Assembly (NCBI GenBank): GCA_031383555.1
Contig: JANMZR010000351.1
Location: 1-16,964, forward strand
DNA: 16,964 nucleotides
Reading direction: 5' to 3'
Origin: JANMZR01 sp031383555
Lineage (GTDB): Bacteria; Bacteroidota; Bacteroidia; Cytophagales; Spirosomataceae
The notes under the pieces are model-generated. The model saw nothing but the letters and a program-made list of their open reading frames with translations. It had not been told where the DNA came from and did no database searches. A program made the position numbers and the translations under genes. Below are positions 8,069 to 14,006 of the stretch, one piece after another (positions within the stretch are counted from its first letter, which is position 1; the number at the start of each line of letters is the position of its first letter).

Positions 8069-8893
8069 TTAAAGGCTTAAATGGAACGATTTCACCGGTT
8101 TACCATAGAAGTTGGCGGCATGACTATCAAAATCCTCCGTTGAATCGGTTGTAAAAAAAGCAATTTCCCCATTTTTACTACATTTTTCTTCTATTTCTGG
8201 GTGACGAGTAAGGTAATCTTTTAAGCTATCTACCAAAATCTTTCCTTGCGAAATAACAGTAATCCCCACAGGTACAAATTGTTTAATTTTGTTCATTAAT
8301 AATGGATAGTGGGTACAAGCAAGTAAAATAGTATCAATCTCTTGTGACTGCTCCAACAGTAAATCGATATGTTTTTTTATAAAAAAATCAGCCCCCACGG
8401 TTTGGTGCTCATTATTTTCAATTAGAGGTACCCATATTGGGCAAGCGTGTTGGTAAACTTTTATTTTAGGATAAAACTTGGCAATTTCTATTGTATATGA
8501 CCCCGACTGAACCGTTCCTGTGGTGCCCAAAATGCCAACAACATTGGTTTTTGAAAATCCTCCTATAACCTCAGAGGTAGGCCTAATTACTCCCAATACC
8601 CTTTTCCCAGGCCCAATTTTTTCAAGATCTAATTGTTGAATATTCCGCAATGCTTTTGCAGAAGCGGTGTTACAGGCTAATATTACCAAGGAACAACCTT
8701 GGTTGAAAAACCATTGCACACATTCCAAAGTATACTGATATACGGTTTCAAAACTACGGGGGCCATAGGGTGCCCTGGCATTATCCCCCAGATACAAAAA
8801 ATCGTACTGAGGCAACTGATCTACTATTTCTTTTAAAATAGTCAAGCCGCCATAGCCACTATCAAAAACACCAATTGGGGAGCTAGATTTCAT
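8069..8893 (-). CDS. murI: Glutamate racemase
   Basis: MurI (EC 5.1.1.3) interconverts L- and D-glutamate without a cofactor and supplies D-glutamate for peptidoglycan. At 274 residues it has the normal family length. The two catalytic cysteines are visible: C74 in LACNTAS and C193 in LLACTHYPLL. They come with the N-terminal substrate motif GVFDSGYGGLT (8-18), the LGDNARAPYGPRS segment (35-47) and GTTGTVQSGSY (123-133). The ATG (complement of 8891-8893) precedes the conserved GVFDSG by the usual few residues. A -7-like TACCTTTG lies just 4 nt upstream of that ATG, so the mRNA may be leaderless. The gene diverges from the ECF sigma gene and is not next to other cell-wall genes. Confidence 0.96.
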   Translation of the reverse strand: MKSSSPIGVFDSGYGGLTILKEIVDQLPQYDFLYLGDNARAPYGPRSFETVYQYTLECVQWFFNQGCSLVILACNTASAKALRNIQQLDLEKIGPGKRVLGVIRPTSEVIGGFSKTNVVGILGTTGTVQSGSYTIEIAKFYPKIKVYQHACPIWVPLIENNEHQTVGADFFIKKHIDLLLEQSQEIDTILLACTHYPLLMNKIKQFVPVGITVISQGKILVDSLKDYLTRHPEIEEKCSKNGEIAFFTTDSTEDFDSHAANFYGKPVKSFHLSL

Positions 8894-8897
8894 TGGG

Positions 8898-8905
8898 CAA
8901 AGGTA
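8898..8905 (-). promoter_or_regulatory. murI: -7 promoter element abutting the murI start
   Basis: TACCTTTG (complement of 8898-8905) matches TAnnTTTG exactly and ends 4 nt before the murI ATG. This places the start of transcription at or very near the A of ATG. No TTG sits at a good upstream distance, so confidence is limited. Confidence 0.35.
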
Positions 8906-8925
8906 AACAAATAGCCTTAAATCAT

Positions 8926-8933
8926 TACTTTTG
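8926..8933 (+). promoter_or_regulatory. -7 promoter element for the ECF sigma gene
   Basis: TACTTTTG matches TAnnTTTG exactly, 87 nt before the TTG start of the sigma gene. It lies back-to-back with the murI element 20 nt away. No -33 TTG is seen at the usual distance, so it could be read by an alternative sigma factor or need an activator. Confidence 0.4.
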
Positions 8934-8971
8934 ATAAATAATTTGAAAAATATTTCATATTATGCAACCAA

Positions 8972-8998
8972 TTTTAACATTGTTACATCTTGTTAAAA
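8972..8998. repeat. Perfect 8-bp inverted repeat in the leader of the sigma gene
   Basis: TTTTAACA (8972-8979) and TGTTAAAA (8991-8998) are exact inverted copies separated by 11 bp. A further TGTT at 8981-8984 pairs with the same AACA. The half-sites are 19 bp apart, close to two helical turns, as in a dimer-bound operator. As RNA, the same sequence forms a hairpin ending 22 nt before the TTG start. No T tract follows on the plus strand beyond the repeat itself. Confidence 0.45.
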
Positions 8999-9020
8999 AA
9001 GGGAATTAGAAAATATAAAC

Positions 9021-9599
9021 TTGGGCATAATTATACCATTATTTACATCTGAAGAACAACTGGTCAAAGCCTGCCAAAAGGCCGATCCAAAAGCACAGAA
9101 AAGGGTGTATGAAAAGTATGCACCCAAAATGTTAGCTATTTGTAATCGATATCTGGCCGATGAAATGGAAGCGGAAGATGCTATGATTGAGGGATTTATG
9201 AAGGTTTTTGATAAGATAAACACCTTTAAATTGGAAGGAAGTTTTGAAGGTTGGATAAAGAGAATAATGGTTAATGAGGCTTTAATGACGCTACGAAGCA
9301 AGAAAAAAGAAGGATTTTCGGTTGACTATGAACAAATATCTTATGAACAAGAGCCGCAAACGACACAAACCCAATTAGAAGTAGATGAGTTGATGTCTAT
9401 AATTGGACATTTGCCAACGGGCTATCGAACAGTGTTTAACCTATATGCTTTAGAAGGTTATTCCCATGCCGATATTGCAAAAGAACTCAACATTTCGGAA
9501 GGCACATCAAAGTCACAGTTAAGTAGGGCGAGAGTTATTTTACAACAAATGGTGCAAAAAACAGAAATAAAAAATGAATATTTCAAAAGACAAAATTGA
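9021..9599 (+). CDS. ECF-type RNA polymerase sigma-70 factor
   Basis: This 192-residue extracytoplasmic-function sigma factor directs RNA polymerase to a small set of promoters. Region 2 covers roughly residues 28-94 (YEKYAPKMLAICNRYLADEMEAEDAMIEGFMKVF and its -10-binding helices, with the GSFEGWIKRIMVNEAL segment). Region 4 covers about 125-178, with the -35-binding helix-turn-helix YSHADIAKELNISEGTSKS (147-165). The sequence is of the Bacteroidota-type sigma branch. The start is TTG at 9021: it gives the family-like N-terminus GIIIPLFTSEEQLVKACQ. The only upstream in-frame codons before the stop at 8994 are not starts, and the next ATG (at 9129) would cut into region 2. The 3' end overlaps the next ORF by 26 nt, which indicates translational coupling. 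Confidence 0.93.
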   Translation: MGIIIPLFTSEEQLVKACQKADPKAQKRVYEKYAPKMLAICNRYLADEMEAEDAMIEGFMKVFDKINTFKLEGSFEGWIKRIMVNEALMTLRSKKKEGFSVDYEQISYEQEPQTTQTQLEVDELMSIIGHLPTGYRTVFNLYALEGYSHADIAKELNISEGTSKSQLSRARVILQQMVQKTEIKNEYFKRQN

Positions 9600-10398
9600 T
9601 CAATTATTTTCAGAAAAGCTGGAGCATTTCGAGGTAAAACCTCGTGCACAAGCATGGGATAAGTTAGAAAATAAAATCAAAGGGAAAAATAAAAACCGGG
9701 TAATCGGATGGTATAGGTATGCAATTGCGGCCTCAGTAGCACTGATTTTATTTGTTGGGGGCCTTTCTTATTTTAATAATTTTGAACCGATAAACACACA
9801 ACCAAAACTTGCCACAAATACTTCCAAAGTAATAGAAAAAGAGAGTATTAATTACCATAGTAGTACCAATACTATCGCTGTGAAAGAAAAGGCAACAATT
9901 GAGAATAGCATAACTAAAAAACATTTTAACCAATTAAAAAACTTCAACAAAGAGAGCCAAAGCAAAGAAGTAATTACTCAAGATCTTTTTGTCCAAAATG
10001 AAGTGCCCATTACAATAAATCCAATTATAGAAACAAAAATTCCGGAACAAATAATTGAAGATATAGCGGAAAATATACCGGCAAGATTGGATAAAGCGAA
10101 TGAAGTGGCGACTCAAAAAGCGGAAGATTTAACAATAATTTTCACAGTCGCCAATTTTGAAAAACCAACCATGAGCCCAACTATTAATGACGAAAATATG
10201 GGAAATGAAAAGAAATCCAAATATTTAACCAAACTATATCGGCAACTTATAAATGCTAAAAACGGGGATAAAGTAGATTGGAACGAAGTCGGATTTAAAC
10301 CAGCAAAAATATTGGCTCGTGCCGAGAACAAACTAAAACAAACAAAAAACGAAATAAACGACTCTTACCAATCAACAAAAAACAAAACAGTATTTTAA
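9574..10398 (+). CDS. Probable membrane anti-sigma-like protein
   Basis: This 274-residue protein overlaps the sigma gene by 26 nt, the arrangement expected of a sigma/regulator pair. Residues 1-46 are cytoplasmic and include the segment VKPRAQAWDKLENKIKG (21-37), a W..LE/..I pattern that I know from Bacteroidota proteins encoded after ECF sigma genes. A single membrane helix spans about 47-66 (WYRYAIAASVALILFVGGLS). The rest is a periplasmic, Glu/Lys/Thr/Ile-rich low-complexity region. A conserved-looking helical C-terminus follows (KKSKYLTKLYRQLINAKNG at 214-232, then VDWNEVGFKPAKILARAENK). No zinc-binding H-x3-C-x2-C anti-sigma motif is present, so the call rests on position and topology, not on the classical ZAS domain. 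It could instead be a periplasmic sensor or cell-envelope protein. Confidence 0.7.
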   Translation: MNISKDKIDQLFSEKLEHFEVKPRAQAWDKLENKIKGKNKNRVIGWYRYAIAASVALILFVGGLSYFNNFEPINTQPKLATNTSKVIEKESINYHSSTNTIAVKEKATIENSITKKHFNQLKNFNKESQSKEVITQDLFVQNEVPITINPIIETKIPEQIIEDIAENIPARLDKANEVATQKAEDLTIIFTVANFEKPTMSPTINDENMGNEKKSKYLTKLYRQLINAKNGDKVDWNEVGFKPAKILARAENKLKQTKNEINDSYQSTKNKTVF

Positions 10399-10430
10399 CA
10401 TAAACTTAAACAGTAATCAAAATTTCAAGA

Positions 10431-10440
10431 AAGAGCTCTT
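10431..10440. repeat. 10-bp perfect palindrome AAGAGCTCTT
   Basis: AAGAGCTCTT is a perfect dyad in the spacer between the anti-sigma-like gene and the barrel gene, 33 nt past the stop. It is a possible small binding site, but palindromes of this length also occur by chance. Confidence 0.25.
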
Positions 10441-10466
10441 CAAACGAATTTTGACCACAAAAAAAC

Positions 10467-10482
10467 GAACCGAATTTGGTTC
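10467..10482. repeat. Small hairpin after the anti-sigma-like gene
   Basis: GAACC and GGTTC (10467-10471, 10478-10482) form a 5-bp stem with a 6-nt loop, flanked by A-rich sequence. The T tract after it is only two bases, so it is at best a weak terminator or processing site between the regulator and the barrel gene. Confidence 0.3.
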
Positions 10483-10503
10483 TTAAAAACAAAACAATCA
10501 TGA

Positions 10504-10555
10504 AATGCCCATAATCAAATTATTGATTAAAAACCAATTATGAATATTGGGCATT
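10504..10555. repeat. Long structured inverted repeat before the outer-membrane protein gene
   Basis: Outer arms AATGCCCA (10504-10511) and TGGGCATT (10548-10555) are exact inverted copies. Inside, TAATCAA/TTGATTA (10512-10518, 10523-10529) makes a stacked 7-bp hairpin with a 4-nt loop. CCAAT/ATTGG (10534-10538, 10546-10550) can form an alternative hairpin that competes with the outer stem. It lies 32 nt before the ATG at 10588. No T tract follows, so it is not a plain terminator. The mutually exclusive pairings look like a leader switch or an operator pair. Confidence 0.5.
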
Positions 10556-10587
10556 ACTTGACACCTTAAAATAACAATATAATAATC

Positions 10588-11766
10588 ATGAAAAAAATAG
10601 CAATAATTTTACTATTGGCAACCTTTTCAAAAATTGAAATACATGCCAAAAATACTTCTTCAGACAACGACTCTTTGCGGATTAATATAGATAAACGCAC
10701 GAAAACAATAATATCAACAGAAGCTCAAAACGTACAAGGCTATAGCCTTTTAAGCGATTTGAGAGAACTTTTCAAGGCAAAAAATATGGTTTTATCAGAC
10801 TCAACGTGGCAAACAATAAGAGAAATTGTGAACTCAGAATCTGTAAAAGACACAGTTCTAAAAATTAATCAAGACGGGAAGCAAGTCATGATTGCATTTG
10901 ACATGAAAAAGGCAAACATTTCAGAACAAAGACCATCCAACGACGACAAGTCGTGGCCAAAAGATAGGGGCGAGCCTCGTGAATCAGTAAAAATTGGCTG
11001 GGATGGAGTTCACATCAAAGATGGTGACGACGAAGTCCATGTATCTCGACGAGGAGTGAAAGTTGTTGATGGTGGTGTAGAAGAGGTGAATATAGGTTTT
11101 GGCAATAATGACGACAGCACCTATCATAAAAAATGGGTAAATAAACATGATTTTGGGAGCTTGGCAGGGTTCAATGTTTATCTTGGGCTTAATAACTTTG
11201 TTAACACCGCCTTTACACCAAAATATTCTGCAGATGCCTTTTCTTTAAAGCCTTTTGGCTCAAGGTATTTTTCCATGGGTTGGACTAAGTCAGCTAATAT
11301 TACAAATGGACCCAACGCACGCCTTAAACTAGGAATAGGACTTAATCTCAGTTGGTATAATTTTATGCTGGAAAACAACAATTCAATTTGGACTAAAGGC
11401 CCATCGCAAGTTGATATATTGCCTTCGCCAATAAGCTTGAAAAAGTCAAAATTAACAGTAAGCTATGTCGATGTTCCCCTTATCCCCTATTTAGCATTCA
11501 AAAAAGGTAAGTTTATCGAATATTTTGGATTAGGGGGTTATGTAGGCTATAGAATGGGAAGCCATTCAAAAACTAAATCAAACAAGCGAGGCAAAAAAGA
11601 GCATGAATACAACAACTTTTATCTGAATGACTTTCGTTACGGGCTAACGCTACAAATGGGCATAAATAATTTTGCTAACTTATTTGTTAATTATGACCTA
11701 AATGAAATGTTTAAAGAAAATAAAGGGCCCAAATTAAACGGAATAAGTTTCGGATTAAGGCTTTAA
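10588..11766 (+). CDS. Outer-membrane beta-barrel protein with a tandem pseudo-repeat
   Basis: The protein has 392 residues. A signal peptide (MKKIAIILLLATFS..., likely cut after HA at 20) leads to a Ser/Asp-rich periplasmic part. Residues about 135-170 hold two tandem units beginning GVHIKDGDDEVHV and GVKVVDGGVEEVN, about 16 residues each, a beta-strand-rich repeat. Residues about 188-392 look like a porin-type barrel of alternating amphipathic strands with glycine and aromatic ends (GSLAGFNVYLGLNNF, LKLGIGLNLSWYNF, EYFGLGGYVGYRMG) and close with LNGISFGLRL, a typical outer-membrane terminal strand. It probably resides in the outer membrane. The gene follows the sigma/anti-sigma-like pair on the same strand, after 189 bp with no clear promoter. 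It may be a target or partner of that pair. The barrel has no known family assignment from me. Confidence 0.75.
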   Translation: MKKIAIILLLATFSKIEIHAKNTSSDNDSLRINIDKRTKTIISTEAQNVQGYSLLSDLRELFKAKNMVLSDSTWQTIREIVNSESVKDTVLKINQDGKQVMIAFDMKKANISEQRPSNDDKSWPKDRGEPRESVKIGWDGVHIKDGDDEVHVSRRGVKVVDGGVEEVNIGFGNNDDSTYHKKWVNKHDFGSLAGFNVYLGLNNFVNTAFTPKYSADAFSLKPFGSRYFSMGWTKSANITNGPNARLKLGIGLNLSWYNFMLENNNSIWTKGPSQVDILPSPISLKKSKLTVSYVDVPLIPYLAFKKGKFIEYFGLGGYVGYRMGSHSKTKSNKRGKKEHEYNNFYLNDFRYGLTLQMGINNFANLFVNYDLNEMFKENKGPKLNGISFGLRL

Positions 11767-11853
11767 AAATGGGATAAATAATAAAAATGATTATAACCAA
11801 AAAAACATTTAAGATAGATTAAAAAATAAGAGGAAATTTTGGTTAAAGTCTTT

Positions 11854-11887
11854 AAAAAAGCTCAAATAAACCGTTTGAGCTTTTTTT
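11854..11887 (+). terminator. Terminator after the barrel gene
   Basis: A 13-bp stem (11854-11866 with 11874-11886, core AAGCTCAAA/TTTGAGCTT) closes a 7-nt loop, and the 3' arm runs into a T tract ending at 11887. It is 87 nt past the stop and immediately upstream of the tRNA promoter. Confidence 0.85.
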
Positions 11888-11910
11888 ATTTGAAAAATTA
11901 TTGCGAAATA

Positions 11911-11942
11911 TTTGAGAAATCCAAAAAATTACGATAATTTTG
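11911..11942 (+). promoter_or_regulatory. Promoter of the tRNA-tuf operon
   Basis: TTTG at 11911-11914, a 20-bp spacer, and TAATTTTG at 11935-11942 are exact matches to the Bacteroidota -33 and -7 elements at the standard spacing. Transcription should start near 11948, about 100 nt before tRNA-Tyr. It is the clearest promoter in the window, as expected for a high-output stable RNA and tuf unit. Confidence 0.75.
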
Positions 11943-12051
11943 CACTCTCTTTCGAAAAATGAAACATTTTATATCGTTTGAAGGTGTTGGTTTGGCCGAA
12001 AAAATAGTATTCTTTTTACACCGATAAAGCACTGATTGAGAGAATATTAAA

Positions 12052-12134
12052 GGGGGTGTACCAGAGCGGCCAAATGGGGCAGACTGTAAATCTGCTTGCT
12101 TACGCATACGGTGGTTCGAATCCATCCGCCCCCA
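12052..12134 (+). tRNA. tRNA-Tyr (anticodon GTA)
   Basis: This 83-nt class II tRNA folds fully. The 7-bp acceptor stem is GGGGGTG/CGCCCCC (one G-U pair) and the anticodon stem is GCAGA/TCTGC, with anticodon GTA at 12086-12088. A long variable arm contains a TGC/GCA stem, the T stem is GGTGG/CCATC with loop TTCGAAT, and the discriminator is A. The 3' CCA is not encoded (the sequence continues CAC), so it must be added after processing. Confidence 0.95.
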
Positions 12135-12150
12135 CACAGTAAAGGTAGAA

Positions 12151-12181
12151 TTGAGAAATTTGAAATTACAAAATTTCTCAA
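12151..12181 (+). repeat. Perfect 11-bp hairpin in the spacer after tRNA-Tyr
   Basis: TTGAGAAATTT (12151-12161) and AAATTTCTCAA (12171-12181) are exact inverted copies around a 9-nt loop. It starts 16 nt after the end of tRNA-Tyr. It lacks a T tract, and the downstream tRNA-Gly, tRNA-Thr and tuf must be transcribed through it, so it is more likely a processing signal than a terminator. Confidence 0.55.
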
Positions 12182-12190
12182 ACCAAAAAT

Positions 12191-12244
12191 ATTAGAATAA
12201 GATATTTTAAAATAGTTCGGCAGTTTTTCCTTCTAAATTCTAAT
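12191..12244 (+). repeat. Second inverted repeat in the Tyr-Gly spacer
   Basis: ATTAGAAT (12191-12198) and ATTCTAAT (12237-12244) are exact inverted 8-mers around 38 A/T-rich bases. The second arm overlaps a repeat of TTCTAA. In RNA it would bring the tRNA-Gly 5' leader close to the first hairpin. In A/T-rich DNA an 8-bp match is not strong evidence alone. Confidence 0.3.
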
Positions 12245-12266
12245 TTCATAATTTTAATATATATAA

Positions 12267-12339
12267 GCGGGAGTAGCTCATTTGGTAGAGCGATAGCCTT
12301 CCAAGCTATAGGTGGTCGGTTCGAGCCCGATCTCCCGCT
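12267..12339 (+). tRNA. tRNA-Gly (anticodon TCC)
   Basis: This 73-nt tRNA has acceptor stem GCGGGAG/CTCCCGC, anticodon stem ATAGC/GCTAT with loop CTTCCAA (anticodon TCC at 12300-12302), D arm GCTC/GAGC, T stem TCGG(T)/(C)CCGA with TTCGAGC, and discriminator T. The 3' CCA is not encoded. It reads GGA and GGG codons. Confidence 0.95.
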
Positions 12340-12359
12340 CAATGTCGGCTTTGTAAAAA

Positions 12360-12431
<72 letters not shown>

Positions 12432-12542
12432 CTACATAGGTTTTTTTATCGACATTCTTTTTTTAGGAATTTAATTCTAAAAAAATTTAAAAGAAAACAA
12501 CAAAAGAAATTATTTAAACAAACAAATTCAAATTATCAAATC

Positions 12543-13730
12543 ATGGCAAAAGAAAATTTTGACCGAAGCAAACCTCACGTTAACATCGGTACAATCGGTC
12601 ACGTTGACCACGGTAAAACTACTTTAACAGCAGCAATTACCAAAGTGCTTTCGGAAAAAGGGTTGGCTCAGAAAATGGATTTCTCTGCCATTGACTCAGC
12701 TCCTGAAGAAAAAGAGCGTGGTATTACAATCAATACTGCTCACGTTGAATATTCAACAGCAAATCGCCACTATGCACACGTTGACTGTCCAGGTCACGCT
12801 GACTATGTGAAGAACATGGTTACTGGTGCTGCCCAGATGGACGGTGCAATCATTGTGGTTGCAGCGACAGACGGCCCAATGCCTCAAACACGGGAACACA
12901 TACTTTTGGCTCGCCAAGTAGGTGTACCTCAGTTAGTTGTATTTATGAATAAAGTTGACATGGTTGACGATCCTGAGCTTCTTGAGCTTGTGGAAATGGA
13001 AATCAGAGAGTTGCTTTCATTCTACAATTTTGATGGTGATAATATCCCTGTAATTCAAGGTTCGGCACTTGGTGGCCTTAACGGTGATGCCAAATGGGTG
13101 CCATCAATTGAAGCTTTGATGGAAGCTGTTGACACTTGGATTCCTCTTCCAGTACGTGCTACAGAAAAAGCATTCTTAATGCCAGTTGAAGACGTGTTCT
13201 CAATTACAGGACGTGGTACAGTTGCTACAGGTCGTATTGAAACAGGTATCATCAACTCAGGCGAGGCAGTAGAAATATTAGGTATGGGAGCTGAAAACTT
13301 GAAATCAGTAGTAACTGGTGTTGAAATGTTCCGTAAAATATTGGATAGAGGCGAAGCTGGTGACAACGTAGGTTTATTGTTGAGAGGTATTGAAAAAGAA
13401 TCAATCCGTCGAGGAATGGTTATTTGTAAGCCAGGTACTGTAAAACCACACGCAAAGTTCAAAGCAGAGGTTTATATCCTTTCTAAGGAAGAAGGTGGTC
13501 GTCATACACCATTCTTTAACAAGTACCGTCCACAATTCTATTTCCGTACAACAGATGTAACAGGCGAAATCCTTTTACCTGCTTCTATTGAAATGGTAAT
13601 GCCAGGAGACAACTTAACAATTGAAGTAAACCTTTTAAGCACAGTAGCGATGGACAAAGGTCTTCGTTTTGCGATGCGTGAAGGTGGCCGTACCGTAGGT
13701 GCTGGTCAGGTTACTGAAATATTAGACTAA
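12543..13730 (+). CDS. tuf: Elongation factor Tu
   Basis: EF-Tu (395 residues) is the GTPase that delivers aminoacyl-tRNA to the ribosome. The GTP-binding motifs are GHVDHGKT (19-26), RGITI (59-63, switch I), DCPGH (81-85) and NKVD (136-139). The two C-terminal beta-barrel domains follow, with the family's usual ending VGAGQVTEIL. The start is the ATG at 12543 (MAKENFDRSKPHVNIGTIGH), the universal EF-Tu N-terminus. An upstream reading frame open back to 12390 runs through tRNA-Thr and is not a real start. Codons are strongly biased to favoured ones (GGT, CGT, GTT, CTT), as in highly expressed genes. The gene is co-transcribed with the three upstream tRNAs and ends in a strong terminator, without the usual tRNA-Trp, secE and nusG downstream. 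Confidence 0.98.
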   Translation: MAKENFDRSKPHVNIGTIGHVDHGKTTLTAAITKVLSEKGLAQKMDFSAIDSAPEEKERGITINTAHVEYSTANRHYAHVDCPGHADYVKNMVTGAAQMDGAIIVVAATDGPMPQTREHILLARQVGVPQLVVFMNKVDMVDDPELLELVEMEIRELLSFYNFDGDNIPVIQGSALGGLNGDAKWVPSIEALMEAVDTWIPLPVRATEKAFLMPVEDVFSITGRGTVATGRIETGIINSGEAVEILGMGAENLKSVVTGVEMFRKILDRGEAGDNVGLLLRGIEKESIRRGMVICKPGTVKPHAKFKAEVYILSKEEGGRHTPFFNKYRPQFYFRTTDVTGEILLPASIEMVMPGDNLTIEVNLLSTVAMDKGLRFAMREGGRTVGAGQVTEILD

Positions 13731-13775
13731 TTCAAGTTGGTTTTTAAATGTTGACAAATTGCCAATAATTTATAG

Positions 13776-13807
13776 AAAAAAGCGCTCAAGAAATTGAGCG
13801 CTTTTTT
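13776..13807 (+). terminator. Strong terminator after tuf
   Basis: A perfect 14-bp stem (arms 13776-13789 and 13794-13807, core AGCGCTCAA/TTGAGCGCT) is capped by a GAAA tetraloop, a stable GNRA loop. The 3' arm ends in a six-T run. It lies 46 nt past the tuf stop and is the strongest terminator in the window. Confidence 0.92.
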
Positions 13808-13935
13808 ATTTAAGGAGGGATTTCGACAAACAAATATGGATTAAAAAGAATTAAATGAGAAGATTAAAAAAAAACCATTTAGAGCAATTTGAATACTTTT
13901 TCAATTACTCCAACCTTTTCACTTGAAAAATTGTC

Positions 13936-13943
13936 TATTTTTG
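13936..13943 (+). promoter_or_regulatory. -7 promoter element before the secreted esterase gene
   Basis: TATTTTTG matches TAnnTTTG exactly, 63 nt before the ATG at 14007. No TTG is at the usual -33 distance (the upstream A/T-rich stretch has CTTG at only 10 bp), so the promoter may depend on an activator. Confidence 0.45.
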
Positions 13944-14006
13944 TAAACCATTTCTAAAGTTATTAAAACAAAATATATCACACTTTATCATAGTCCTTTT
14001 ATCAAA

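Noticed and set aside
13055..13462. 135-codon open frame on the minus strand opposite tuf
   Set aside because: It is antisense to a strongly conserved gene with biased codons; such shadows are expected and no independent motif is seen.
13882..13912. Imperfect hairpin GAG-AATT-GAA / TTC-AATT-CTC before the esterase gene
   Set aside because: The stem has a C-A mismatch and a bulged base in very A/T-rich DNA; too weak to call an operator without comparison.
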